Position numbers and translations under genes: made by a program
The notes under the pieces: generated by a model
The model's database searches: none
What the model was told of the DNA's origin: nothing
What the model saw: only the letters and a program-made list of their open reading frames with translations
Shown: one piece after another, positions 50,691-59,978 of the stretch
Position numbering within the stretch: position 1 is the first letter of the stretch
How the letters are laid out: each line of letters starts with the position of its first letter
Origin: Euryarchaeota archaeon UBA62
GTDB lineage: Archaea; Thermoplasmatota; Poseidoniia; Poseidoniales; Thalassarchaeaceae
Length of the DNA: 64,000 nucleotides
Direction of reading: 5' to 3'
NCBI GenBank assembly: GCA_002502095.1
Contig: DAPJ01000005.1
Span: forward strand, 63,034 to 127,033

Positions 50691-51107
50691 ATGCTGAGAT
50701 GCCAATGTGGAAGGAATTTTGGATCCAGGGCCAACTCAAATGCTAATTGCCCAAGATGCAATAAAAAAACATCCTTGACCACTATCAAATCCTTCTCTTC
50801 TTCTTCAGAATTGAGAGATGCAGTATCCAAAGCAAATGTTCCTGATGAGATTATCAATGAGCTATCTTCCAGATTAGCATCATATGAAAAATCTGAACGT
50901 TCCAATGAGGGATTTACTAGTGATGACATCAATAAAATTTTATCTCTTGCCAAACTTCCAGATGACTCAATCACTCTTAGCTCGTTAAATGAGTCAATGA
51001 TTAAATTAAACATAAAAAAAATGAGTGCAGAGAGGTTGATAGAGATTCTAGAAACATCTTCTATGGTTCTTAGAAATTCAAATACCTCTTGGTCAGTTCT
51101 CCAGTAA
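50691..51107 (+). CDS. zinc-ribbon protein with helical C-terminus, unknown
   Basis: About 138 residues from ATG 50691 (MLRCQCGRNF). The N-terminus has a CxC ... CxxC zinc ribbon (LRCQCG, CPRCNK). The remaining ~100 residues are helical with two similar helical repeats ('SELRDAVSKANVPDEIINEL', 'DDINKILSLAKLPDDSITL', cited in part). An upstream in-frame start at 50625 is possible. An antisense ORF over the same bases is considered a shadow because the zinc ribbon is on this strand. Confidence 0.65.
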   Translation: MLRCQCGRNFGSRANSNANCPRCNKKTSLTTIKSFSSSSELRDAVSKANVPDEIINELSSRLASYEKSERSNEGFTSDDINKILSLAKLPDDSITLSSLNESMIKLNIKKMSAERLIEILETSSMVLRNSNTSWSVLQ

Positions 51108-51140
51108 CGTTCATTCAAGAGATGCCTTGGGAACCCATAG

Positions 51141-51215
51141 GGGCCCGTGGGTTAGTCTGGTCTATGCTAGATGCTTTGGGAGCATTTGACCCTGGTTCGA
51201 ATCCAGGCGGGCCCA
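51141..51215 (+). tRNA. tRNA-Pro (anticodon TGG)
   Basis: Acceptor GGGCCCG (51141-51147) pairs with CGGGCCC (51208-51214); anticodon stem GATGC/GCATT with loop tttggga, anticodon TGG at 51177-51179; T stem CCTGG/CCAGG around ttcgaat; discriminator A51215. The D stem is weak (three pairs). The next three bases are CCA (51216-51218), so the 3' CCA may be encoded, though chance is possible. No intron. Confidence 0.93.
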
Positions 51216-51218
51216 CCA

Positions 51219-51989
51219 TCATTTCAGTCTGTTAAGTGCCTCAATATCAAATATTGATACTGCATTATCTATTGCCTCCGAGATACTGAACCACATAGCT
51301 TCCTCAATCTCATCTTGCTTAGGAGTAATTTCTTCATACTCGAAATCTGCATGACATTTGTAAGTAAATGAAATCCAATTTATCCCATCATCAGTAAAAA
51401 TTTCTTCACGGATATATGCGCCATCATCATCACCAAAAGATTCGCCGGTTTCACCCTTGGGATCTTCAATAACGATATCAATACCAAGCTCCTCTTTGGC
51501 TTCCCTAATTGCTGCTTCTCGAGGGTGCTCACCATAATCTACGAAACCCCCTGGAAGTGTCCAGCAACCGGTAAAAAATCCTCTTGAAACCTTCGCCATT
51601 AAAACCTCTCTTTTCGAATTCAAAATTAGTACCTTACTCACTACTCTGTGTATGGTTCTGTATACGGATTCTCTAGCAACCGGGTCAACTGAATTATCGC
51701 TAATTACAGAATCCTTCCATGCCCATTCCCCAGGCCAGTCAACTAACGGCTTGCCGTGAGTTACAACATGATCCTCCTGAGCTAGTCTAAATCGGTTGGT
51801 ACGAATTTCTTCCCAGGGGATTCCAAAATTCTCTAACTCTTCTTCAGTTGGTAAGCGTATCAGCTCTGTGTCCGAATCATGATCAACTCTTCCCATCTTG
51901 GGGATTGCTGGACCACTGCCATCATTGTACACTAACAGTAATTTACCATCTGACTCTAGGTAAACATGCTTGCCCATTGATACACCCAT
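51219..51989 (-). CDS. Nudix hydrolase with N-terminal extension
   Basis: 256 residues. The C-terminal half has a perfect Nudix box: G-FVDYGE-HPREAAIREAKEELGI with the REAKEE core. The first ~110 residues are an acidic, Trp-containing extension of unknown role ('DSDTELIRLPTEEELENFG', in part). The substrate may be a nucleoside diphosphate derivative. Start ATG 51989 overlaps the mdh stop; ATG 51977 is an alternative with GGGTGT upstream. Its stop codon begins one base after the CCA that follows tRNA-Pro. Confidence 0.85.
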   Translation of the reverse strand: MGVSMGKHVYLESDGKLLLVYNDGSGPAIPKMGRVDHDSDTELIRLPTEEELENFGIPWEEIRTNRFRLAQEDHVVTHGKPLVDWPGEWAWKDSVISDNSVDPVARESVYRTIHRVVSKVLILNSKREVLMAKVSRGFFTGCWTLPGGFVDYGEHPREAAIREAKEELGIDIVIEDPKGETGESFGDDDGAYIREEIFTDDGINWISFTYKCHADFEYEEITPKQDEIEEAMWFSISEAIDNAVSIFDIEALNRLK

Positions 51990-52970
51990 CTAACTTCCTA
52001 ATAGTTCGCTGACCGCGTCCCTTTCTTCCAAAAGGACCGCAATATTCTCATCTATTTTCGACTGTGCAAATGCGTCTATAGGTAGGTCTTCGACTACTAC
52101 TATATCGCCATTTTCACATCTACATGGGAAGCTAAAAACTAATCCTTTGGGAACACCATACCATCCCTCTGATGGAATAGCCATAGATACTATCCGGCCG
52201 TTAGTTCCTTGCCACCAGTCCCTCATATGGTCTATTGCAGCAGACGCTGCGGAGGCCGCGGAAGAAGCCCCCCTGGCTACAATGATAGCCTTTCCGCGTG
52301 CTGAAACAGTTTCAATGAATTGTCCTTGCAACCATTCTATGTCAAACAGATCGGTTACTGGTACATCCTCAATGGTAGCGAAACGTGGGTCGGGATACAT
52401 CGTGTTAGCGTGATTGCCCCAGATGAATACATCCCTAATGTCTGATGCAGGAACTCCGGCGTGTTCTGCTATCTGCCCCACAGCTCTATTCTGATCTAGG
52501 CGAGTCATTGCAGTAAACTGCCTAGAGGGTATACTCGGTGCATTAGCACAGGCTATCAGTGCATTAGTATTACAGGGGTTACCCACTGTGATTACCTTTA
52601 CACTTCGGGAGGCTACCGATTCTATTGCCTTGCCCTGCCCGACAAAAATAGGGCCATTCGCTGCTACTAGGTCGGATCTGTCCATATCTTTAGTCCTGGG
52701 TCGTGAACCAACTAGAAAAATTACATCTGCATCTTGAAATGCGATATTGGGATCATCTGTACCTATTATGCCGTGGACAAGAGGGAATGCAGAGTCATTC
52801 AGCTCCATCATTACTCCTTCCAGACGTTGCATTCCAGGTGGTATCTCCAGAAGCTGCAGATTAACTGGTTGGGCCGCCCCAAAACAATCCCCACTTGCTA
52901 TCCGCCATAACAGAGCATAACCAATGTTTCCCGCCGCTCCTGTAACAGCAACACGAATTGATTTATTCAT
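51990..52970 (-). CDS. mdh: malate dehydrogenase
   Basis: About 326 residues from ATG 52970; a longer reading to 53021 adds 17 polar residues. Cytosolic-type MDH: nucleotide loop 'TGAAGNIGYALLWRIASG', 'LLEIPPGMQRLEGVMMEL', catalytic 'GNHANTMYPD' with its histidine, 'TRLDQNRA', and 'GVPKGLVFSFPC'. It oxidises malate to oxaloacetate with NAD(P). The Nudix gene is coupled downstream. Confidence 0.95.
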   Translation of the reverse strand: MNKSIRVAVTGAAGNIGYALLWRIASGDCFGAAQPVNLQLLEIPPGMQRLEGVMMELNDSAFPLVHGIIGTDDPNIAFQDADVIFLVGSRPRTKDMDRSDLVAANGPIFVGQGKAIESVASRSVKVITVGNPCNTNALIACANAPSIPSRQFTAMTRLDQNRAVGQIAEHAGVPASDIRDVFIWGNHANTMYPDPRFATIEDVPVTDLFDIEWLQGQFIETVSARGKAIIVARGASSAASAASAAIDHMRDWWQGTNGRIVSMAIPSEGWYGVPKGLVFSFPCRCENGDIVVVEDLPIDAFAQSKIDENIAVLLEERDAVSELLGS

Positions 52971-53192
52971 ACTCTTTTTCGTAACATCAACGTCGTTATA
53001 TTTAGTAGAGTCTGGGGGCACTATCTCTCCTCGTGCTGGCGGTAGTGATTAGAGTATTAGCACTTTGCGACAGAACATTCTGCACGGCTCTTCGGAATAT
53101 GGTTCATGGACAACGAGAATAGTCAGCCGACGGTTTCAATAAGCGCCAACATCTCGGAGGTTTAATCTTGGTCTTAGACTACGAGTGATATT
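52971..53192 (+). other. 222-base intergenic region between mdh and the transhydrogenase operon
   Basis: No convincing ORF, tRNA or box C/D pair was seen. Short GC-rich patches lie near 53030-53045 and 53120-53130. It should hold the divergent promoters of mdh and the transhydrogenase operon, but no TATA box stands out. Confidence 0.4.
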
Positions 53193-54350
53193 ATGCGACT
53201 AGGAGTTCTCAGAGAGCCAGAAGGGGAGATGAGAGTTGCTTTAGTACCCAACTCTATACTCAAATTATCTAAGTCTGGATTTGAAGTATTCATAGAGAAA
53301 GATGCTGGAGTCAATGCAAACCACTCTAATGAAGAGTATGAGGGAAGAGGTGGCCAAATATGCTCAAGGGAAGACGTATTATCCTGTGAAACAATAGTGT
53401 CCATCAGGACTCCTGATTTGTCGGGAATCTCCGAGGGCACTGTACTTATCTGCGTGGCCGATCCCTTCAGGAATCCAGATACTGTTAGACAAGCTATTTC
53501 TTCTGGCATTACACTAATCAGTATGGATATGATCCCAAGAAGACTTTCTAGAGCTCAATCCATGGATGTAAACTCTAGCCAAGACAATCTTTCTGGATAC
53601 AAAGCAGTACTGATGGGTGCATCGGAGGTCCCTAAGGCAATACCCATGATGACTACTAGCGCGGGTACTGTAAAGCCAGCAAAATTTGTAATCATGGGTA
53701 GTGGAGTTGCAGGACTTCAGGCCATAGCAACCGCCAAGCGAATTGGAGCGATAGTGTATGCATCTGATGTCAGAAAATCTGCGGCAGAACAGATTGAATC
53801 CGTAGGTGGAAGATTCATCGAGGTTGAGGGCATGGATGATTTCGAAGACGAGTCCGGATACGCCAAGCCTCTTACGCCAGAATTTATCCAGAAGGTAAAT
53901 GATACTGTATGTGAAGTAGCTAGTGATGCTGATGTCATAGTTACTACAGCTAGAATTTTCGGCAGACCTGCACCCATTACCATTCCCGAATCTGCCGTGC
54001 GTTCTTTCAAGAAAGGATCAGTAATTGTAGATATGAATGCTGACGTCGGCGGAAATTGTGAGCTGACTACACCGGGTGAGACTGTTGTCAAATACGGAGT
54101 GAAAATTATTGGAATTAAGAATCTTGCAGGGACAATCCCCTCATCAGCTAGCATGCTCTACTCTAACAATATCACTAATTTCGTTATCTCAATATCTGGG
54201 GATGATGGACTAATTTTGGACTCTGAGGATGATATTTTAGTTGGTCCTTCAGAAGATTCTGACTTCTTCGTAGATGGCATGGGGGGCGTCCTGATATGCA
54301 GTTCAGGAGAGTTGCATAGAAATCAAACTAGACTAGGGGGAATTTTGTAG
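53193..54350 (+). CDS. pntAA: NAD(P) transhydrogenase alpha subunit, soluble part
   Basis: 385 residues of domain I, related to alanine dehydrogenase: 'LREPEGEMRVALVPN', 'GVNANHSNEEYEGRG', NAD loop 'IMGSGVAGLQAIATAKRIGA', cited in part, and 'VIVDMNADVGGNCELT'. With the membrane part and PntB it moves hydride from NADH to NADP coupled to proton entry. The alpha chain is split in two genes, as in some bacteria. A clean three-gene operon follows. Confidence 0.95.
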   Translation: MRLGVLREPEGEMRVALVPNSILKLSKSGFEVFIEKDAGVNANHSNEEYEGRGGQICSREDVLSCETIVSIRTPDLSGISEGTVLICVADPFRNPDTVRQAISSGITLISMDMIPRRLSRAQSMDVNSSQDNLSGYKAVLMGASEVPKAIPMMTTSAGTVKPAKFVIMGSGVAGLQAIATAKRIGAIVYASDVRKSAAEQIESVGGRFIEVEGMDDFEDESGYAKPLTPEFIQKVNDTVCEVASDADVIVTTARIFGRPAPITIPESAVRSFKKGSVIVDMNADVGGNCELTTPGETVVKYGVKIIGIKNLAGTIPSSASMLYSNNITNFVISISGDDGLILDSEDDILVGPSEDSDFFVDGMGGVLICSSGELHRNQTRLGGIL

Positions 54351-54670
54351 TGTCTCTAACATTAACCGCACTGATTGGAAGTATAACCGTATTCGTACTT
54401 GCTATTTTTCTAGGTTTTGAGCTAATTAGTAAGGTCCCCCCTACGTTGCATACTCCTCTAATGTCTGGTGCTAATGCAATCTCCGGAATTACTATTGTAG
54501 GTGCGCTAATACTCTCCAATGAGAGTTTTAGTGGAATGGATACCTCTCTGGCCGCGATTCTGGCTTTCCTAGCTTTAGTAATGGCAACAATAAATGTTGT
54601 CGGCGGATTCATGGTCACAAATAGGATGCTGGAGATGATTGCCGGTAAGAAGAGAAGAGGTGGTAACTAG
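54350..54670 (+). CDS. pntAB: NAD(P) transhydrogenase alpha subunit, membrane part
   Basis: 106 residues, three membrane helices ('IGSITVFVLAIFLGFELISK', 'GANAISGITIVGALIL', 'AFLALVMATINVVGGFMVT', each in part). It starts GTG 54350, sharing one base with the pntAA stop, and ends sharing one base with pntB. The 'HTPLMSGANAISG' segment is typical of the family. Confidence 0.95.
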   Translation: MSLTLTALIGSITVFVLAIFLGFELISKVPPTLHTPLMSGANAISGITIVGALILSNESFSGMDTSLAAILAFLALVMATINVVGGFMVTNRMLEMIAGKKRRGGN

Positions 54671-56115
54671 TGGTCGATCCTGTAATCTGGGATATTGGAT
54701 ACCTATTGTCAGCATCCATGTTCATTGTAGGGATAAAGAGGCTATCTAGTCCTAGAACCGCTCCTTCCGGTAATAGACTTGGTGCCCAAGGGATGCTACT
54801 TGCAGTACTTGTTACACTTATGAAACTTCAATCCGAGGGAATAATCGGTTGGGAACTCATTGTTGGGGGTCTCGCTATTGGCTCTCTGATAGGCTATCTA
54901 ATGGCAACCCGCGTCGAGATGACCGGGATGCCCGAACTAGTTGCCCTGTTCAATGGGTTCGGGGGAGCGGCCTCAGCTCTCGTTGGATTGTCTGAGGTGT
55001 TGAAGAGGATATCTGATGGAGTCCCAGAACCAGGCGTTGAGCTATATGCAATATGGATAGCTATTGGGCTTTCAGCCCTAGTTGGGTGGATCACACTCTC
55101 TGGTAGCCTAGTTGCTATGATGAAGCTGAAGGGTGGATTCTATATTCCTTTCAGTAAGAAGGATGACAGAGGAAGAAGTAAATGGGTCTCGTTTCCAACC
55201 TGGGGCCCTCCATGGCTAAATTATGTCAAAGTACTCTTACTGCTATCATCCATAGCGCTAATTGCTATGACCATACAGGAGCCAGAAGATAAGACGTGGA
55301 TCTATTCTTTGGTGGGGACTTCTACCTTACTAGGAATTCTGTTCGTATTGCCTATAGGTGGTGCTGATATGCCAGTGGTTGTAAGCCTACTAAACTCACT
55401 ATCAGGCATAGCGGCTGCATTTACTGGTTTTGTAATCGGTAACAACGTACTAATCATAGCAGGTTCTATGGTAGGAGCAGCCGGACTTATTCTGACCTTC
55501 ATAATGTGCAAGGCCATGAACAGAGAGCTTTATGACGTTCTTTTCAAAGCATTTGGTGGTTCTGGAGAAAAAGATCAGTTGACAAGGACAAAGGTTGGAA
55601 GCGATCCAGAAGAAGTAGCAATGGTTCTTGACGGAGCTCAGAAAGTCATTGTTGTACCAGGATACGGAATGGCAGTCAGTCAGAGTCAGCACGCAGTAAA
55701 GGAATTTGCAGATTTAATGGAATCAATGGACTGTGAGGTACTCTACGCTATCCATCCAGTAGCAGGAAGGATGCCGGGACATATGAATGTCCTTTTAGCA
55801 GAGGCAAACGTTCCTTATGAGAAATTAATTGAGATGGATGAAATAAATTCTGAGTTTCCTGACTGCGATGTAGCCATTGTGATAGGTGCTAATGATACTA
55901 CCAATCCTGCTTCTAGATCCGGAGAGGGTCCATTAGCGGGAATGCCAATATTAGATGTCGATAAATCATCAGTTGTTGTCATCATCAAGAGAAGCCTCTC
56001 AGTAGGGTACGCAGGCGTGGACAATGATTTGTTTTACATGGATAAAACCATGATGCTGTTCGGTGACGGGAAGAAAATGATGAACCAACTGAATACTGCT
56101 GTTAAAGAATTATAA
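54670..56115 (+). CDS. pntB: NAD(P) transhydrogenase beta subunit
   Basis: 481 residues: eight or nine N-terminal membrane helices and a C-terminal NADP-binding domain (from about residue 300) with 'VIVVPGYGMAVSQSQHAV' in part, 'VAGRMPGHMNVLLAEANVPY', 'VIGANDTTNPA', and 'FYMDKTMMLFGDGKKM'. GTG start overlaps the previous stop by one base. Complete. Confidence 0.96.
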   Translation: MVDPVIWDIGYLLSASMFIVGIKRLSSPRTAPSGNRLGAQGMLLAVLVTLMKLQSEGIIGWELIVGGLAIGSLIGYLMATRVEMTGMPELVALFNGFGGAASALVGLSEVLKRISDGVPEPGVELYAIWIAIGLSALVGWITLSGSLVAMMKLKGGFYIPFSKKDDRGRSKWVSFPTWGPPWLNYVKVLLLLSSIALIAMTIQEPEDKTWIYSLVGTSTLLGILFVLPIGGADMPVVVSLLNSLSGIAAAFTGFVIGNNVLIIAGSMVGAAGLILTFIMCKAMNRELYDVLFKAFGGSGEKDQLTRTKVGSDPEEVAMVLDGAQKVIVVPGYGMAVSQSQHAVKEFADLMESMDCEVLYAIHPVAGRMPGHMNVLLAEANVPYEKLIEMDEINSEFPDCDVAIVIGANDTTNPASRSGEGPLAGMPILDVDKSSVVVIIKRSLSVGYAGVDNDLFYMDKTMMLFGDGKKMMNQLNTAVKEL

Positions 56116-57240
56116 TTGGTGGACACGTACATGACTCCGAGCAACGGTTATTTGTCGCATGCTCCGGATAGTCGCATGGGTGTGCGCATGGTAGGTGGTG
56201 TCAAGAGGGCCTTTGCCATACTTCTGGTGATTTCCATTATGTCAATTCCTGCCATGGGAATGAGTTCGGGTCCGGGCTACGAAAACTCCGATGGAGATCC
56301 TACAGTGAAGTATGGGTGCTCTTGCCACAACAACGGAGCAGCATCTACCAGGGCCGTAGTGATGGTTACCGGAGTCCCGGTCATGTATGAGTTAGATCAG
56401 TCCTATGACATGACAATCAAGGTAGCAGACTCCCTCACACTTTCTGGCGGCGATGGTAACACCGAGGGAGGATTCCTGATGACATCGGATGGCATTGGTG
56501 AGTTCTCGTGGCCAGAAGATGAGGATATTAGAGAAGCAGAAGGAGCCCCATCAGATATATCTCATTCAGAAACTGACTCTGATGGCATATGGCAAATCAC
56601 ATGGACCGCTCCCTCAAATGATACAGGACATGTTCATTTCTGGTTGGCGGGAAATTCTGTGAATGGAGACGGAGCTCCAGGTGATGAAGATTGGTGGAAT
56701 ATCCTCTCCTTTACAATAAACTCACCAGACACAATTGAATCTGGTGATTCGGGTGCCACTTTGGAGACCAGGACGGTCTCTGTGGGTGACTATGATACGC
56801 TGTTCCTGTTAGAAGAATCAGAAGCCCAAAGGGAAGCAGAAAGACAAGAGGCTTTGTCACACAGAGTTTTCACACAGGGAAATCTATTCTTCTGGACCAG
56901 TCTTACGGCTCTGCTAGTAGGAGCATTAGTGCAGAGGGAGATTCTAGAAAGAAAATATGATGATGGTCCTGAGTTCTTAGCTACGGAACTGGCATACCCG
57001 CAAGCCCTTAGAAGAGCCCTCATGAGCATAGTATCGTTTTTGATTGCCATTAGATGGGCTTCTTCTGAGACTCCGATTTACTTCCCCCCTCCTGCCGTGG
57101 TAGAAGAGGGAACCAAGGTAACCGATTTGACCGCCTTCCTAACTGGATGTGCATTCCTCGCCAGCGCCCTTTTCGCCTACGGGGTGTATCGAACCATTTT
57201 AGCGGCTAGAGTCTCCCCAGATGTCAAGGATCGTCTATAG
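56116..57240 (+). CDS. exported CxCH-domain protein with three C-terminal membrane helices
   Basis: 374 residues from TTG 56116; the true start may be ATG 56188, just before the signal sequence (KRAFAILLVISIMSIPAMG). The domain begins 'KYGCSCHNN' and shares 'WQITWTAPSNDTGHVHFWLAGN', 'SVNGDG.PGDEDWWN.LS' with the protein at 12694-13503 (compare 'WHITWTAP'). Three membrane helices lie at about 258-275, 306-320 and 340-362. It follows pntB without a gap and precedes a TatC-like gene. Function is unknown; an exported redox or adhesion domain is possible. Confidence 0.75.
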   Translation: MVDTYMTPSNGYLSHAPDSRMGVRMVGGVKRAFAILLVISIMSIPAMGMSSGPGYENSDGDPTVKYGCSCHNNGAASTRAVVMVTGVPVMYELDQSYDMTIKVADSLTLSGGDGNTEGGFLMTSDGIGEFSWPEDEDIREAEGAPSDISHSETDSDGIWQITWTAPSNDTGHVHFWLAGNSVNGDGAPGDEDWWNILSFTINSPDTIESGDSGATLETRTVSVGDYDTLFLLEESEAQREAERQEALSHRVFTQGNLFFWTSLTALLVGALVQREILERKYDDGPEFLATELAYPQALRRALMSIVSFLIAIRWASSETPIYFPPPAVVEEGTKVTDLTAFLTGCAFLASALFAYGVYRTILAARVSPDVKDRL

Positions 57241-57975
57241 ATGACAGAGAATGCATCCCTTTCACTACCTAAGCCCCTTTCATATCATCTCCAAGATTTG
57301 TACTCAATAATCAGGTCAACTGTTATCCTAATAGCTATATTCTCCATACTTTGGTCCCTTGCTTCAACAGTCTTACTGACAGAATGGACCCACTCATTTA
57401 CTTTCAATGATGACTCAAAGAGCTTGGCTATTTATTCGCCATTCGAATGGGTAGAGATAAAGTGGTCCTTTTCAATATTAATGTCCATGACAACTGTAAT
57501 TCCGATTTCATCATTCATGCTATTCAGATTCGCAAAACCGGGACTCTATCCTCATGAATACAAATGGCTAAGGGCAGTCCTTCTAATCAATTCATTCATG
57601 CTCCCACTATTGATTTTTATCATATGGTTCTGGTTCGTTCCCGAGATGGCAAACACTGTATCTTCACTGTCCGACTTAGATAACGTAAGTCCCAGATATG
57701 ATGTGGCAGAAATAACAAAACTTGCAATAGGAATTACATGGGTGACCATTGTATGGGCAGTTTTGTTTAATTCATTAACAATAATCAGATTCACAAACGG
57801 AGAAATTGGGCTCTATCACTGGGCCAGACCAAGACTCATCATAATCTGTCTCGGCCTTCTAATTCTAACCCTGCCCTCCACATTTGATGGTTTAAGAATA
57901 CTTATCTCTGGCTCAATTATCCTTTTTTGCGATCTCCTCTCTAAGTTTGTTCCTTTAGGAGGTAACAGTAAATAA
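57241..57975 (+). CDS. TatC-like twin-arginine translocase subunit
   Basis: 244 residues, about six membrane helices. TatC marks: 'YSPFEWVEIKWSFSILMSM' (like the FxPFE...K loop of TatC) and 'FAKPGLYPHEYKWLRAVL' with the conserved PGLYP.E. It would recognise RR signals such as that of the Rieske protein at 11388-12242. It starts with ATG directly after the CxCH gene, so it is in the same operon. It is divergent compared with standard TatC. Confidence 0.75.
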   Translation: MTENASLSLPKPLSYHLQDLYSIIRSTVILIAIFSILWSLASTVLLTEWTHSFTFNDDSKSLAIYSPFEWVEIKWSFSILMSMTTVIPISSFMLFRFAKPGLYPHEYKWLRAVLLINSFMLPLLIFIIWFWFVPEMANTVSSLSDLDNVSPRYDVAEITKLAIGITWVTIVWAVLFNSLTIIRFTNGEIGLYHWARPRLIIICLGLLILTLPSTFDGLRILISGSIILFCDLLSKFVPLGGNSK

Positions 57976-58025
57976 TCAATCCATAATAACACTGCATTGA
58001 AAGCCCACGTATAGTACCGATACAT

Positions 58026-59978
58026 GTGAAAATCCTCAGGGTTGTCCTTGCTATCCTAATCCTTATGGGGGGCATCTTCGTCAATATGAATCCAGATTTA
58101 GTAGATTCTCATTATGATTTCGAAGAATCTGACGAGTCTTCAGATCTTGTTGGTTTACAGATTGATGAGAGGTGGTTAGTCCTTAGGGTTTCATTCCCTA
58201 ACTCGCCACATTCTGAGTCGATAACGTCGTCTCTACTGCAGGGTAATGGTTCAGCAGAGGAATACGTCCAGCAACTTTCAGGAGGATCCTCAACACTGCA
58301 AGTTACTGTTACAGATGATGTCTGGGTTTCCGAGTTTGCCGAATCATACTGGGGCGCAGACTCACAAGATGACAGAGATGTAGGGAATAATGGAATGGGA
58401 GTTGATAAATTAGTAGAGAACGCGGCTAAAAATCTACTTTCTGGTTTGGATTTATCAGATTGGGACCTAAATGGAGACGGCATCATAGACAGGCTCCTTG
58501 TACTACATTCAGGAAACGCTCAGGAATCAGGAGGACCTGCAGACTCAATTTGGAGCCATTTCTCTACACTCGCTACACCTGTCGAAATAGGCGAGTGGGA
58601 AATTAAGCATTACACCATTTCATCTTTAGAATCCGGTTTGGGGACCCTTGTCCATGAAATGATCCATCAGATGGGCGCATATGACCTGTATGATGTTAAT
58701 TCTGACCTTCCTTCCAGAAACTGGAACGGTTTAGGAGACTGGGATATAATGGCTAGCGGAAATTGGAATGGTAATGCCATGATACCCGCGATGCCAGGAG
58801 GTGCAACACTAGTTACAATCAATGGACTCGGTATCGAATCAGTTAACCCCGAATTGAGTCAAAATATTACCCTATACCCAATGAGCTCTACTCAAAATAA
58901 CACTAGAGTTGTTTCCATAGATACCGCACCAGGCGAGTCCGTACTAATTTCTTATAGAGCGGATAGTGGCTTCGACTCCGCCCTTCCCGGATCTGGTCTG
59001 ATTGTGGAATATCTAGATAGAAATAATGGAAACATAGATGACAATACAGTCAATAGAGACCCAAAAAATCCTTGGGTAATGATTATCGAGGCAGATGGAG
59101 ATCAAGCTCTACTGAGAAATCGTGACAGTGGAAGTAGTGGAGATACTTTCCAAACTGGTGACTCTTTCGGTTCTGAAGGCCACTTAATCAGGGATAACAG
59201 AGGTAGGTTAGTTCCATGGCATGTTTCAATTACTAATATTGGACAGGCAAACGCTTCATTGGAAATAATTCCAAACAATGAATTCACTGATAGGATTCTT
59301 ACTCCTAGGTCTCCAATACAACTGATAGAAGGAGAGAGCGCCTACGCTTCAGTAAAGACACAATTACCGTGTACCCTGGTAATCAATACTAGTATCGATT
59401 TAACAACTCCTGAACCAATTGAAATTGAGATACCTGCTGGAATAACTACTATACCCATTCTCCGATTTTCAGATACGAATCAAGAGATTGGTATTCTCAA
59501 TGGTAATATTGGTTGTAAGGGAAAAACTCTAGAAAATCTCAGAATAGATTGGCAGACCATCGGACATAGAATTCCCTATCAAGAGATCGAGCACGTCATT
59601 AAGTGGGACCAGCCATCAACTATTTCCATCCCAATCTCTATGATTGGCACAGGATCGAGAAACTACGATATAGCCATAGAAGGGGCCGTTGGTAGGATTG
59701 CTAATTCAGATACTCAAGGAGAGGTACTCTCTGGTGATAATCTAGTACTCGCTATCCAACCTGACGGACTATTGACTCCCGGAATGTATGCAAGGGGAGA
59801 GATTGTATTCCAGGACGATTATTCTGTGGAGCAGAGGATCAAGGTTACACTAATTGCCGAGTCCTCACTAACCGGAGATGGTATATTAGGATGGATTTCT
59901 CAGCCTTCTAATGGACTATTGATGATATCCATACTCCTGGCTTTTAGTATCATTATGGGAAGAGATACAGACGACTAA
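58026..59978 (+). CDS. secreted M6-family (immune inhibitor A-like) metalloprotease
   Basis: 650 residues, GTG start. Signal peptide 1-25; catalytic zinc site HEMIH (H210, E211, H214) followed by 'QMGAYDLYD' and 'GDWDIMASG'; then beta-sandwich regions and a C-terminal helix (about 630-646) that anchors it. It likely digests external protein, fitting a heterotrophic lifestyle. The 3' end overlaps endA by four bases. Confidence 0.88.
   Translation: MKILRVVLAILILMGGIFVNMNPDLVDSHYDFEESDESSDLVGLQIDERWLVLRVSFPNSPHSESITSSLLQGNGSAEEYVQQLSGGSSTLQVTVTDDVWVSEFAESYWGADSQDDRDVGNNGMGVDKLVENAAKNLLSGLDLSDWDLNGDGIIDRLLVLHSGNAQESGGPADSIWSHFSTLATPVEIGEWEIKHYTISSLESGLGTLVHEMIHQMGAYDLYDVNSDLPSRNWNGLGDWDIMASGNWNGNAMIPAMPGGATLVTINGLGIESVNPELSQNITLYPMSSTQNNTRVVSIDTAPGESVLISYRADSGFDSALPGSGLIVEYLDRNNGNIDDNTVNRDPKNPWVMIIEADGDQALLRNRDSGSSGDTFQTGDSFGSEGHLIRDNRGRLVPWHVSITNIGQANASLEIIPNNEFTDRILTPRSPIQLIEGESAYASVKTQLPCTLVINTSIDLTTPEPIEIEIPAGITTIPILRFSDTNQEIGILNGNIGCKGKTLENLRIDWQTIGHRIPYQEIEHVIKWDQPSTISIPISMIGTGSRNYDIAIEGAVGRIANSDTQGEVLSGDNLVLAIQPDGLLTPGMYARGEIVFQDDYSVEQRIKVTLIAESSLTGDGILGWISQPSNGLLMISILLAFSIIMGRDTDD

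Noticed and set aside
50639..51118. Antisense 159-codon ORF
   Set aside because: Complementary to the zinc-ribbon gene; its translation lacks recognisable features and the CxC/CxxC pattern lies on the plus strand.
52971..53192. Box C/D or other small RNA between mdh and pntAA
   Set aside because: A gtgatta string resembles a C box, but no matching D box or guide arrangement was seen.
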